Source: Tropicimonas isoalkanivorans
GTDB lineage: Bacteria; Pseudomonadota; Alphaproteobacteria; Rhodobacterales; Rhodobacteraceae
Length of the DNA stretch: 64,000 bases
Assembly: GCF_900112335.1 (NCBI RefSeq)
Contig: NZ_FOLG01000009.1
Coordinates: 62,001-126,000 of the forward strand
Reading direction: 5' to 3'
Shown: piece after piece, positions 37,781 to 46,366 of the stretch
Numbering within the stretch: the stretch's first letter is position 1
Layout of the letters: each line of letters starts with the position of its first letter
Translations under genes and position numbers: made by a program
Notes under the pieces: generated by a model
The model's database searches: none
Seen by the model: the letters and a program-made list of their open reading frames with translations, nothing else
Told to the model about the DNA's origin: nothing

Positions 37781-37794
37781 CTCAGCTAGCTGAG
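37781..37794. repeat. 14-bp perfect palindrome upstream of hpf
   Basis: CTCAGCTAGCTGAG lies 31 bases before the hpf start codon. It could be an operator or fold as a short hairpin in the leader; no known regulator consensus matches it that I can name. Confidence 0.5.
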
Positions 37795-37825
37795 CGAACC
37801 CTTAACTCCAACCCAGGGAGGCGAA

Positions 37826-38404
37826 ATGCGCTACCAGATCAGTGGTCACCAGATCGACGTCGGAGAATCCCTCACCAACCATGTCAAGACCGAGCTCGCC
37901 GACGCCGTAGCCAAGTATGCGGAGCGTCCGACGGACGCTCAGGTGATCTTTTCAAAGCGCGGCCACGAGTATCAGTGCGAGACGGTTGTTCACCTCTCTA
38001 CGGGACTCAATGCCAAGGCGAGTGGCCGGGCGTCGGAGATCTACACCGCCTTCGATGACTGCTGCGAGAAACTGCAAAAGCAACTCCGCCGTTACAAACG
38101 CCGGCTGAAAGATCACTTCAAGGATCGCAAGGAGCCGGTTGAAGTCTTCGGAGCGGCCTCGTATATCCTCGCGGCGTCGGAGCACGACGCGGACGAGCAA
38201 GAACCGGAAACGCTGCAACCGATCATAATTGCAGAGATGGAAACCGACATTCCCAGCCTTTCCGTCGGCGAGGCCGTGATGCACATGGAACTAGCCGGAG
38301 CGCCGGTTCTCGTATTCCGCCCTGAGGGCAAATCGAGCGTCAACGTGGTCTACCGCCGCGAGGACGGCAACATCGGATGGATCGATCCGTCGGATCTCGG
38401 CTGA
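37826..38404 (+). CDS. hpf: Ribosome hibernation-promoting factor, long form
   Basis: The 192-residue protein has the N-terminal ribosome-binding domain of HPF/RaiA (MRYQISGHQIDVGESLTNHV to KKQLRRYKRRLKDHF) and the C-terminal domain of the long form (SLSVGEAVMHMELAGAPVLVFR to NVVYRREDGNIGWIDP). The long form dimerises 70S ribosomes to 100S in resting cells. It has a strong GGGAGG site. Upstream lie a palindrome and an FNR box, so oxygen may control it. It precedes ptsN, as in other proteobacteria, though rpoN is missing. Confidence 0.95.
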   Translation: MRYQISGHQIDVGESLTNHVKTELADAVAKYAERPTDAQVIFSKRGHEYQCETVVHLSTGLNAKASGRASEIYTAFDDCCEKLQKQLRRYKRRLKDHFKDRKEPVEVFGAASYILAASEHDADEQEPETLQPIIIAEMETDIPSLSVGEAVMHMELAGAPVLVFRPEGKSSVNVVYRREDGNIGWIDPSDLG

Positions 38405-38441
38405 TTCATCCTGATCGCAAGCTGGTGCGAGCGGAGGGACA

Positions 38442-38903
38442 ATGGACCTTGCAAACATCCTGAAACCCGAGGCCGTGAAAGTGATCGCCGACGCGAGCAG
38501 CAAGAAACGGCTGTTCCAGCGGTTGGGAGAAGCGGCCGAGTCGGCTTATGGCCTCGATAGCGAGGCTGCGCTGGAGGCGCTACTCGAACGCGAAAGCCTC
38601 GGGCCGACAGGCGTGGGCGATGGCATCGCACTTCCGCATGCCCGGCTGAAGGATGCCAGCGAGGTCCGGGGGGTTTTCTTTCGCCTGGAGCGCCCGATCG
38701 ATTTCGACTCGGTCGACCGCCAGCCCGTGGACCTCGTCTTTGCCCTGTTCGCGCCCGAAAATTCGGGCGTGGACCACCTCAAGGCGCTGGCGCTGATCTC
38801 GCGGACGATGCGCGACGCGGCCGTCTGCGGGAAACTCCGCGCCAACGACGACCCGACCACGCTCCATACGGTCCTGACGGCCGGGCAATCCCAAGCGGCC
38901 TGA
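38442..38903 (+). CDS. ptsN: PTS IIA-like nitrogen regulatory protein
   Basis: PtsN is the terminal phosphate acceptor of the nitrogen PTS, and regulates potassium and nitrogen or carbon metabolism by its phosphorylation state. The 153-residue protein has the phospho-histidine H66 in GIALPHARLKDAS and the flanking motif ERESLGPTGVGDG. The C-terminal PVDLVFALFAPENSGVDHLKAL is also typical. It follows hpf by 37 bases with a GGAGGGA site and ends the lpt-hpf-ptsN run. Confidence 0.95.
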   Translation: MDLANILKPEAVKVIADASSKKRLFQRLGEAAESAYGLDSEAALEALLERESLGPTGVGDGIALPHARLKDASEVRGVFFRLERPIDFDSVDRQPVDLVFALFAPENSGVDHLKALALISRTMRDAAVCGKLRANDDPTTLHTVLTAGQSQAA

Positions 38904-39196
38904 GCGGTGCAGTGAACGGTTGATAACCCGGCGTTCCATCGCTCTTCGAGCCGCAAGACCGCGATTCTGCGGCCCCTCACAGTCGTTTCGCTACCTTCGT
39001 CGGAGATGTCGCGAGCCAGTGCGTAGGGCGGCTTTTAAGTCTGCCTGACGGGACACAGGGACTTGTCTGATCTGCGCGCGGAGGTGGAGCCACCCGTGTC
39101 GCGGATGATCGGGTTCTTGGCGAGGACTGTCGGCAAGCCAGTTCGATCCCGCCCGCATCCCGGCGAAGAAACGACGTCGTCGAAGCGTGCCGTGGA

Positions 39197-40897
39197 CTAT
39201 TTAACCACCAGGCGCCGAGGGCTGTCAGGGACTATTGGCGTCGGATCGCGCCCCACGGAAAATTCCCCGGCGAGGTGAATGGCCATGCCCTCGTTTTTCA
39301 GTTCTTGCAGGAATCGCCCGAACCCCGTCAGGTCGGTCAACCGTGGCGCTTCGGTCAGTCGTCGGGCGCCCCTTGGGCCGATCTCGTCAAGGATGCATTG
39401 CAGGTTGTCCATCGGGGCCTCGATGAACTCGGCGAGGGGCCAGATGCGAATGCGTGCCTTGGCCCAGTCCGCTCCCAGAATCCGCACGTGCTCCTGCTCG
39501 ATCCGCTGCAAACGGGCGGCCTCCTTTCGGACGGCTTCCGGGGCCTCCTTCTGGCGAAACAGCCGGATCGCCCAGGTTCCCGTGATGACGGAGATCTGGG
39601 CATTCCGGTCGCCGGCGATGAAGTCGGTTATGTCTTGGTTGTCGGAAGGGCCGAACATGAAGCATTGGCGCTCGCCCCGCGTGTTCCAGACGAGATTCCT
39701 AAGAAACGCACACGGATTGTAATCCCGGATCGCCGCGCTGTCGCTGAGGCCGCCATTGAAGATCGCTTCACCGCCGGCAAATTCAGCGCACCCCGGCCCG
39801 TAGAGATGGCCGTGCACCCGATTCCCGGTTGTCTTGCTTAACCACGCCTCGAAGTCGTCGAACAGATCGTCAAACCCTTCGAATACGGAATAGGAGCCGG
39901 AGGATTCGCCGTTTTCCCGTTTCTGAAGCGGAAAGCGGCTTTGCATGTAGAGGCCGGGGCGTCCGCGCGTCCGGCGTTCGATCGCCTGGTTGAACAGCCG
40001 GTCGATCTTGCCCGGATCGGGCTCGGCGTTCTGCGTAACTCCGGGATCGTTCGACAGAAGGTTCGAATAGAGCCGCTCCGCCAGCGGCCAGATCTTCCGG
40101 GCCACAAAGCAATCCGACCGGCGAAGCAGTTGCAAATGATCGTCATAGAAAGTCTGTGACCTGCCCTGATAGTCGAGCTTGGACAACGTGAGCGATCGGC
40201 TTTCCACCCGCCAAGCATATTTCCGGACGAGCGTCTGAAAATAGCTCTGGTCGGGGGCCTGCACAGAGCGGAAGAAGTCTTCGTACTCCCTGCGCCGCGG
40301 GTCCTGCAATAAGGCCGACAAAGTGGAGCGCGTCAGACACCACCACGGCGAGCCCCGATGGGGCACAAGGCCCTCCGGCACCTGCCGGGTGCGGCCCGAG
40401 CGGCGCTGCAGGCGGACGACCCGGTCGAATAGGGAGCCTTGTTTCCTGGAGGAGAGAGGAGAGCGGAAGGTGAAGCGTTCCCGATCAAAGCCGCCCTTGG
40501 ACCAGTCGACACTCTCGACAGTAGCCGACTCGATAAAGTCGGTGTGCGGGCGGCCGGCGAGATGCGTCTGCAATTCCGCGACCGGGCGCAGAGGCAGGCA
40601 GGCACCGGTCGCCAGATACACGTGGCGGACATCCGGGAAGGCGTCGAGCATCATCTCCGCCCCATCCATCGTCGCGGCGACGCTGTCCCAGCTTCCCCAT
40701 TCGCACCGGCGGCGCGTTTCGACGAACTCCAAGGTCTCAAGGTCCGCCAAGTCCCTGCGGAACGCGTCGTAGCTGCGCTTCGTCACCTCGGCGTCCACGT
40801 GGATGACCACGGGGCACCCGCTTTCCGCCCAGTGGCGCGCCACCTGCGCGGCTCGCTCCAGCGCCGCGTCCACCAGCATGACGAACCCTACGGTCAT
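39197..40897 (-). CDS. Core-2/I-branching beta-1,6-N-acetylglucosaminyltransferase-family protein
   Basis: The N-terminal half of this 566-residue protein (about residues 1-290) resembles GT14 glycosyltransferases: VGFVMLVDAALERAAQV, the donor-site region VVIHVDAEV, VYLATGACLPLRPVAEL and the GSPWWCLTRSTL motif. The C-terminal half (about 300-566) is a separate region seen in roseobacter homologues (possibly DUF5927) with no known function. It would add N-acetylglucosamine to a surface polysaccharide, but acceptor and linkage are unproven. Its ATG overlaps the stop of the next glycosyltransferase (ATGA), so the two are coupled. Confidence 0.78.
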   Translation of the reverse strand: MTVGFVMLVDAALERAAQVARHWAESGCPVVIHVDAEVTKRSYDAFRRDLADLETLEFVETRRRCEWGSWDSVAATMDGAEMMLDAFPDVRHVYLATGACLPLRPVAELQTHLAGRPHTDFIESATVESVDWSKGGFDRERFTFRSPLSSRKQGSLFDRVVRLQRRSGRTRQVPEGLVPHRGSPWWCLTRSTLSALLQDPRRREYEDFFRSVQAPDQSYFQTLVRKYAWRVESRSLTLSKLDYQGRSQTFYDDHLQLLRRSDCFVARKIWPLAERLYSNLLSNDPGVTQNAEPDPGKIDRLFNQAIERRTRGRPGLYMQSRFPLQKRENGESSGSYSVFEGFDDLFDDFEAWLSKTTGNRVHGHLYGPGCAEFAGGEAIFNGGLSDSAAIRDYNPCAFLRNLVWNTRGERQCFMFGPSDNQDITDFIAGDRNAQISVITGTWAIRLFRQKEAPEAVRKEAARLQRIEQEHVRILGADWAKARIRIWPLAEFIEAPMDNLQCILDEIGPRGARRLTEAPRLTDLTGFGRFLQELKNEGMAIHLAGEFSVGRDPTPIVPDSPRRLVVK

Positions 40898-41916
40898 GCC
40901 CAGTTCCCCTTGGACATCAGGCCCAGAATCTCCAGTTGCCGCCAGTTGATGTACTTTTCCGACCAACGGGTCCACAGCACCGGGCGATTGCGAAGCTGAG
41001 TGTCATTCGCACGGTTTTCGCGCCCCTGCCCGGAATACGCTTTGCGCTGAACGTCTCCCGCCGCCTTTCGTGCCAGCGTGCTGAGAAACTTCGCGTGCAG
41101 CAGCGCCCCGGATGTCATTTCCCCGCCCTGGTCGTCGTAGGTCACGTTCAGGGCGCGCGGCAAAAGCATGTGGGTGGATTGCAAGTAAACGTAGTCGCGT
41201 CGCCATTTCACGAGCGGGATCTTGTTGAGCGACGGCGCGGCGCCGGGTTTGTCCGGGAAGAAGACCCTGGCTCGCGGGCCGCCCTGAATCCAGAGGTTGT
41301 GGAACTCCGGATTGCGGGAGATGAAGTAGTTGCCGTTGTCGAACCAACTGGCAATCTCAAAGGGGTTCTGCCCCTCGCTGTAGGGTTCCGCGTCCACCGG
41401 CCCCCTGGGATACATGTCGATCAGCATCGCGGAGAAACTGCGCATGCCGCAGGTTTCAAGCCATCCTGTCAACGCCTGAATCGGGCGGGTATCGCAGTAC
41501 GGATAAACGAAGAATTCGTCGGCGTCGACCACGAGCGTCCAGTGGCCGTGCCCGTACCTGTGTTGCAGTCGATTCAACCAGTCCACGCCGAACCGTGCGC
41601 CCCGGTAGCTCGCTGGTGTGGTCCAGAGTGAGACGTCGGGCTGCTCGGCGAGGTAGTCCCGTGAACCGTCGTCAGACGCGTTGTCGACCATCAGGAAATG
41701 GCCGATGCCCTGCGCTCGGTAGTAGTCGAGAAAATAGGGCAGCCGGACCCGTTCATTCCGAAGCGTGGTGAAGGCGAGTACGTCCTGCGGGCGGATTGCC
41801 TGCGTACGGTTCGTCACCGGTGTCAGATCTCGCCCCCGGCGCCAGGCACGCAACTGGTATCCATGACGCTTGAGCATGAGCCGATATGTCGAGGTCGCGC
41901 TCACCGGGCCGCCCAC
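40894..41916 (-). CDS. GT-A-fold glycosyltransferase (family 2-like)
   Basis: This 340-residue protein has the features of the family-2-like glycosyltransferases that act on surface sugars: FTTLRNERVRLPYFLDYYRAQGI, LMVDNASDDGSRDYL, and the metal-binding VVDADEFFVYPY. No signal or membrane helix is obvious. The start is uncertain: GTG 41916 and ATG 41877 both lack a good ribosome-binding site. It is coupled to the GT14-like gene downstream. The sugar and acceptor are unknown. Confidence 0.8.
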   Translation of the reverse strand: MGGPVSATSTYRLMLKRHGYQLRAWRRGRDLTPVTNRTQAIRPQDVLAFTTLRNERVRLPYFLDYYRAQGIGHFLMVDNASDDGSRDYLAEQPDVSLWTTPASYRGARFGVDWLNRLQHRYGHGHWTLVVDADEFFVYPYCDTRPIQALTGWLETCGMRSFSAMLIDMYPRGPVDAEPYSEGQNPFEIASWFDNGNYFISRNPEFHNLWIQGGPRARVFFPDKPGAAPSLNKIPLVKWRRDYVYLQSTHMLLPRALNVTYDDQGGEMTSGALLHAKFLSTLARKAAGDVQRKAYSGQGRENRANDTQLRNRPVLWTRWSEKYINWRQLEILGLMSKGNWA

Positions 41917-41998
41917 CCCATCGGGGACGCCGCGAACCTTTGTGCAACGGGGCTATGGCACCCTTTGCGAGCGCCTTGACGGTAGGGAACCGATCGGG

Positions 41999-42166
41999 AT
42001 GGGAGCACGGTTTGCCTGTCTGCTCGTCTTGTTATTTGCGAACATCGTAAGCTGTGCGGGAACGTCGGTAAACAGCGACGTTCCAAAGCGCGATCTGGTC
42101 TGTTCCAAAATTGCCTTCGATTATTGTGCGAAGCAGACCGCCGAGAAGCGCGCAGCACGGCCATGA
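41999..42166 (+). CDS. Possible small lipoprotein, 55 residues
   Basis: The predicted product starts with a short basic end and a hydrophobic segment leading to a lipobox-like IVSC (MGARFACLLVLLFANIVSC). A mature part of about 36 residues follows with two further cysteines (LVCSKIAF and DYCAKQTAE). A loose AGGGAA ribosome-binding site lies about ten bases ahead of the ATG, and a strong hairpin follows the stop. It lies in an otherwise empty 387-base gap and runs divergently from the glycosyltransferase. I do not recognise homologues, and a chance reading frame cannot be excluded. Confidence 0.35.
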   Translation: MGARFACLLVLLFANIVSCAGTSVNSDVPKRDLVCSKIAFDYCAKQTAEKRAARP

Positions 42167-42260
42167 TCCGTTAACGGCAGGTGTCACGGAGGGGCAGCGA
42201 CGGTCTGACACGACCACTCTTACCAATAACGGTGACCCAGCGCCGCCCACCACGGCAAGC

Positions 42261-42295
42261 GGGGGCGAGGCAGGCCTGACCTGCCCGCCCCCCTT
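42261..42295. terminator. Strong hairpin between the small ORF and galE
   Basis: A GGGGGCG-A-GGCAGG / CCTGCC-CGCCCCC stem of 13 pairs with one bulge (loop CCTGA) is followed by CTTTAT on the plus strand. It could stop transcription from either side. Confidence 0.6.
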
Positions 42296-42303
42296 TATCG
42301 CCC

Positions 42304-43287
42304 TTACTTCTCGTAGTTGCCCGTCTGATGCCAGCGCCAGGCGTCCTGGATCATCTGTGGCATGGTCGACCGCCGGGGCTGCCAGCCAAGCTCATCCACG
42401 GCCCTGCTGCTGCCGGAGACCAGGCGAACGGCATCTCCGGCCCGACGGGCACCATCCTCATAGGGCACCGGTCGGTTGGTGATTTGGCCCGCGGCATCCA
42501 TCACTTCACGCACTGAGAACCCAGAGCCCGTTCCGAGATTGAAAGCGCGGCTGTCCTTGCCGCTTTCCAGCCACTTGAGCCCGAGCACATGGGCTTCGAC
42601 GAGGTCCATCACATGCACGTAATCGCGGATGCAGGTGCCGTCCGGCGTGTCGTAGTCCGTGCCGTAGACCGTCAGCTTGTCGCGTTTGCCGTCGACGGCG
42701 TCGAGGACGAGCGGGATCAGATGGGTTTCGGGCCGGTGGAACTCCCCGACCTCTGCATCCTCGTCCCCGCCGGCAACGTTGAAGTAGCGGAAGATGACGT
42801 TCTTCAGTCCGAAGGCCGTGTCGAAGTTGGCCAGGATGTCCTCTATGGCGCGTTTGGAGGCGCCGTAGGCGTTGATCGGCATCTGGAGCGAGGTCTCGTC
42901 CAGAACAACCCCGTCCTGGTCGCCATAAGTCGCGCAGGTCGAGGAGAAGATGAACTTACGACATCCCGCTTCCACCGCCGCCTCACACAGGTTCACGGCC
43001 CCGAGGACGTTGGACCGCCAGTACCACCCTGGTTGCTGCATGGATTCGCCGACTTGGCTCAAAGCGGCGAAATGCATGACCGCTTCCGGCCGATGCTTGG
43101 CGAAGACTTCCTCGACGCGCGCCTTGTCGAGCAAGTCACCCCGCTCGAGCGGGCCGAACTTTACCGCTTCTTCCCAGCCAGTGGAGATGTTGTCGAACAC
43201 GACGGGCTCATAGCCTTCTCGTGCAAGCACCTTACAGGCGTGCGAGCCGATAAAGCCCGCACCCCCCGTCACAAGGATCTTGGTCAT
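42304..43287 (-). CDS. galE: UDP-glucose 4-epimerase
   Basis: GalE interconverts UDP-glucose and UDP-galactose (or the N-acetyl forms), supplying precursors for surface polysaccharides. The 327-residue protein has the NAD-binding TGGAGFIGS loop (residues 7-15), the FSSTCATYG motif, the catalytic Y141 and K145 in YGASK, and VIFRYFNVAGG with DYVHVMDL. All are typical. It is followed on its strand by an empty region and preceded by galU, 33 bases upstream, with which it is probably co-transcribed. Confidence 0.95.
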   Translation of the reverse strand: MTKILVTGGAGFIGSHACKVLAREGYEPVVFDNISTGWEEAVKFGPLERGDLLDKARVEEVFAKHRPEAVMHFAALSQVGESMQQPGWYWRSNVLGAVNLCEAAVEAGCRKFIFSSTCATYGDQDGVVLDETSLQMPINAYGASKRAIEDILANFDTAFGLKNVIFRYFNVAGGDEDAEVGEFHRPETHLIPLVLDAVDGKRDKLTVYGTDYDTPDGTCIRDYVHVMDLVEAHVLGLKWLESGKDSRAFNLGTGSGFSVREVMDAAGQITNRPVPYEDGARRAGDAVRLVSGSSRAVDELGWQPRRSTMPQMIQDAWRWHQTGNYEK

Positions 43288-43320
43288 GTATGGTTCCGGT
43301 CCGTCAGTGAGTCCGCAGCC

Positions 43321-44214
43321 TCACTGGGCGGCATTCTTGAGAGCCGAAAGCTCGTCGAGAAACTCACTAAGTTCATCGCGCAGGTCGGGCCGCGCGAGGC
43401 CGAACGAAACCGTCGCCTGAAGGAAGCCCGCCTTGGAGCCGCAGTCGAACCGCTCGCCACGGAAACGATAGCCGTAGACACCGCGACCAGCCTCGATTTC
43501 GTCGCCGATGGCGTCCGTGAGCTGGATTTCCCCTCCGGCACCGGTCTTCATCCGGTTCAGGTTCTCCATCACGTCGGGCGTCAGGATATAGCGTCCAATC
43601 ACGGCGAGGTTCGACGGGGCTTCCTCGGCGCTCGGCTTTTCAACCATGCCGCGGATTTTCACCTTGGCACCGTCTTCAGACTCCACATCAAGGATACCGT
43701 AGGCCGAGGCTTTCTGAGCCGGCACTTCCATCGCCGCAACCATGCATCCGCCCGTGTCCTGATAGGCCTCCACCATCTGTTGAAGACAGGGCTTCTCGCC
43801 GGCAATGACGTCATCGGGAAGGATGACGGCAAAGGGCTCATCAGCGATCAGCCGGCGGGCACACCACACTGCGTGGCCGAGACCGAGCGCCTTGTGCTGA
43901 CGGATGTAGGCGATGGCGCCGCTTTCCATGTTGGTGTGCTCAAGCACCTCCAGGAGATCGGTTTTCCCCTTCTTGCGGAGCGACGCTTCCAGCTCGGGGG
44001 AGCTGTCAAAGTAATCTTCCAGCGCGCTCTTGCCGCGCGACGTAACAAAAATGAATTCTTCAATGCCGGCTGCCCGCGCCTCGTCGATCGCGTACTGAAT
44101 GAGCGGGCGGTCGACCAGGGTCATGATCTCCTTCGGGACGGACTTCGTCGCCGGCAGAAACCGCGTTCCCAGGCCTGCTACCGGAAACACCGCCTTAGTG
44201 ACCTTGCGTTGCAT
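43321..44214 (-). CDS. galU: UTP-glucose-1-phosphate uridylyltransferase
   Basis: GalU makes UDP-glucose from UTP and glucose 1-phosphate. The 297-residue protein starts with the nucleotide-binding motif VFPVAGLGTRFLPATKSVPK and continues with QYAIDEARAAGIEEFIFVT, AVILPDDVIAGEKPCLQQM and GEIQLTDAIG, a full match to the bacterial GalU family. The gene leads a group with galE, and its upstream 210-base region carries an AT-rich stretch and a small hairpin (GAGTG/CACTC) that probably includes its promoter. Confidence 0.96.
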   Translation of the reverse strand: MQRKVTKAVFPVAGLGTRFLPATKSVPKEIMTLVDRPLIQYAIDEARAAGIEEFIFVTSRGKSALEDYFDSSPELEASLRKKGKTDLLEVLEHTNMESGAIAYIRQHKALGLGHAVWCARRLIADEPFAVILPDDVIAGEKPCLQQMVEAYQDTGGCMVAAMEVPAQKASAYGILDVESEDGAKVKIRGMVEKPSAEEAPSNLAVIGRYILTPDVMENLNRMKTGAGGEIQLTDAIGDEIEAGRGVYGYRFRGERFDCGSKAGFLQATVSFGLARPDLRDELSEFLDELSALKNAAQ

Positions 44215-44424
44215 AAACTATTCCCTTTCGTTTCACCTAGCAGCGCAACTTCCTTGCGCCCGATATACCCCACACCCCAGACACCATACAAAAGATAAAT
44301 CGATCCGAGTGAGTCTGCACTCCCGGACCTTAACATTTACCACTGCGGTGCAGCGTACCTTCCTCGATAATGGTGCGATTTGGCAAAAGTCAGCCCACAT
44401 TGAGACAATTGCACACGATATGGA

Positions 44425-45225
44425 TCACTCGATGCCCATCTCTGCCATCATTGATTCGATGCGATTAACGTCCTGCGGATTGTTTAGTTCCCAGAAGAGT
44501 CGGCCTCGCGCCTCCACCTCAACGCAGAGAACGTAGCGGCCGTTTTCGAGGAACCTGAGCTGCTCCAACCCCTCCAGCCGTTCCAGTGGCCCGTGCGGCC
44601 ATGATGGGTATTTCGCAAGCGAGGTGGCCCGGTAGGCATAGACCCCGACATGATGAAACACTGGCGTCTCCGCTTCCGGCGCGTAGACCGTCGCGGTGTA
44701 GGGCACGACTTCTTTGGAAAAGTAGAGCGCCCGCTTGAACCTGTCGAAAACCGCGGTCGTGCCGCCCACCCGTCCGTCGGCGCGGTCGTCCTTCAGCGTC
44801 GCGAGAGCCCGGCCGTCGCACCGCAGAACCGGCGTTGCGATCTCGGCGTCCTGATCGGTGTGCAGCCCCTCGACCAGATCGCTCACAAACCATGTGGGCG
44901 TGAGCGGCGCGTCCCCCTGCAGGTTGACAACGATCTCGTATCCGCCACCGATCCGAGCGTGAGCCTCTGCGCAGCGTTCCGTGCCGTTCGCACAGGCCGC
45001 AGAGGTCATGACGACCTCCGCACCGAAACTCTCCGCTTCGGTGCGGATTCGACTGTCGTCGGTGGCCACCACCACCCGGTCGACGTTCTCGACGGCCATC
45101 GCCGCCTCCCAGCTCCGCTGTATCAGCGTCCGGGAGTGGCCATTTGCGCCCTTGAGCGGCACGAGGGGCTTGCCGGGATACCTGTGAGACGCGTAGCGGG
45201 CGGGAATGACGATCAGAACGCTCAT
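44425..45225 (-). CDS. KdsB-like 3-deoxy-manno-octulosonate cytidylyltransferase family protein
   Basis: The 266-residue protein belongs to the CMP-Kdo synthetase family: VIPARYASHRYPGKPLV near the N-terminus, VVATDDSRI, and the NLQGDAPL motif for nucleotide and metal binding. It departs from classical KdsB in several motifs (HRYPGKPL instead of TRLPGKPL, an insert GANGHSRTLIQRS, and NLQGDAPL where NVQGDEP is usual). It may therefore be a capsule-specific enzyme or activate another sugar acid. Its ATG overlaps the cysQ stop, so the two genes are coupled. Confidence 0.8.
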   Translation of the reverse strand: MSVLIVIPARYASHRYPGKPLVPLKGANGHSRTLIQRSWEAAMAVENVDRVVVATDDSRIRTEAESFGAEVVMTSAACANGTERCAEAHARIGGGYEIVVNLQGDAPLTPTWFVSDLVEGLHTDQDAEIATPVLRCDGRALATLKDDRADGRVGGTTAVFDRFKRALYFSKEVVPYTATVYAPEAETPVFHHVGVYAYRATSLAKYPSWPHGPLERLEGLEQLRFLENGRYVLCVEVEARGRLFWELNNPQDVNRIESMMAEMGIE

Positions 45226-46022
45226 GCGGCGGGCTTCAACTCCACGCCCGGTGCAAAGGCGATGAAGAACGGGTTTTCATAGCCCGGCTTGCCGTAGGTG
45301 AAGTCCGAATGGTCGTCAAAACGCACCATCCGCCCGCCCGCGCCCCGCAGAACCGCGTCGGCGGCGGCGGTGTCCCATTCCATCGTCCGGCCGAGCCGGG
45401 GATAGAGATCCGCCTCGCCCGCCGCGATGAGGCAGAACTTGAGCGATGAGCCGGCCGAGGTCATGTCCTTGACCGCATACTTGGCGATGTACTCGTCCGT
45501 CGCCTGGTCGCGGTGCGACTTCGACGCGACGACCATCAGCGCGGCGTTGTCCGGCTGGGTGACGCCGATGGGAGTGACGGGGCCGGGCGCATCCTTGGCA
45601 AAGTCGCCCGTTTCCTCGACGGATCGCCCGTCAGCCCCGGTATAGAACAACCGCCCCTTCGCCGGCGCATAGACCACGCCGCGCACCGGCACGCCATTTT
45701 CTACGTAGGCGATGTTGACGGTGAAGTCTCCGCGGCGCTTGACGAATTCCTTGGTGCCGTCAAGCGGGTCGACGATCAGAAAGCTCGCCGCACGCTCCGA
45801 GTGAGAGGCCGCCTGCTCCTCGGTGACGACCAACACGTCCGGGAAAGCCTCCGCCAGCCCGGCGGAGATCAGTGCGTCCGCGGCCTCGTCGGCCTCCGTC
45901 ACCGGGCTGTTGTCCGATTTCGCCCGCACGTCGAAGTCGTCGGCATTGTAGATCTCCATGATCCTGTCCCCGGCCTCCAGCGCCAGGCGCCGGATCACTT
46001 TGGTCAGGCGGTCATAATCCAT
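45222..46022 (-). CDS. cysQ: 3'(2'),5'-bisphosphate nucleotidase
   Basis: CysQ hydrolyses 3'-phosphoadenosine 5'-phosphate left after sulfate transfer. The 266-residue protein has the lithium-sensitive phosphatase motifs: EEQ around residues 68-70, DPLDGTKEF at 85-93, and WDTAAADAVLRGAGG near the C-terminus, with the N-terminal KSDNSPVTEAD. The start ATG has a good AGGAGA site. It is translationally coupled to the KdsB-like gene. An inositol monophosphatase is the related alternative; DGTKEF and overall form favour CysQ. Confidence 0.92.
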   Translation of the reverse strand: MDYDRLTKVIRRLALEAGDRIMEIYNADDFDVRAKSDNSPVTEADEAADALISAGLAEAFPDVLVVTEEQAASHSERAASFLIVDPLDGTKEFVKRRGDFTVNIAYVENGVPVRGVVYAPAKGRLFYTGADGRSVEETGDFAKDAPGPVTPIGVTQPDNAALMVVASKSHRDQATDEYIAKYAVKDMTSAGSSLKFCLIAAGEADLYPRLGRTMEWDTAAADAVLRGAGGRMVRFDDHSDFTYGKPGYENPFFIAFAPGVELKPAA

Positions 46023-46366
46023 ACTTGCTCTCCTCGGGACGGCCCAATTCTGTGTGATGTCCTGTCACGCCCTTATCGTCCCGCATCACGGGATCGGCAA
46101 GTTTTCCCTGCGAGAAAGTTCGCACAGGTCAGCCTTAGGCGCGTGCCCCACATGAGGTGGCCGATCCGCGCGGCGCATCGGGCTGGGGCGGTTTCATGCT
46201 GTTTGCGATCTGTGTGTGGTCTGCCTTGGCTTGGCCTGGGACCCATACCCGCAAAAAAGCCTCCTTAGGTTGGCCGGCGAAACGGTGACGCGCGCGCCGT
46301 ACCGCCTTGCGCCTGCCGGCCCGTCGTACCAAATGGGCGCATCGTCCGTCCGCAAGGGGTCGCCGC
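46023..46366. other. Intergenic region between cysQ and the AEC transporter (344 bases)
   Basis: These divergent genes are separated by a region that must hold both promoters. I see a short TCCCG/CGGGA hairpin and an AAAAAA tract but no convincing promoter or gene. Confidence 0.5.

Larger units (their letters stand above)
37489..37825 (+). other. lptB-hpf intergenic region (337 bases), no gene found
   Basis: This gap takes the place where rpoN stands in many other proteobacteria. It holds a weak terminator-like hairpin, an FNR box with a plausible downstream -10, and a 14-bp palindrome close to hpf. I found no convincing coding sequence; a small RNA or a long hpf 5' UTR are possible. Confidence 0.6.

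Noticed and set aside
39063-39278. 71-codon plus-strand frame in the ptsN-glycosyltransferase gap
   Set aside because: It runs into the opposite-strand gene, has no good ribosome-binding site, and its composition resembles shadow frames.
41954-41968. 14-base identity (TATGGCACCCTTTG) shared with 56405-56418
   Set aside because: A shared word of this length is expected by chance in a window of this size, and the flanks do not match.
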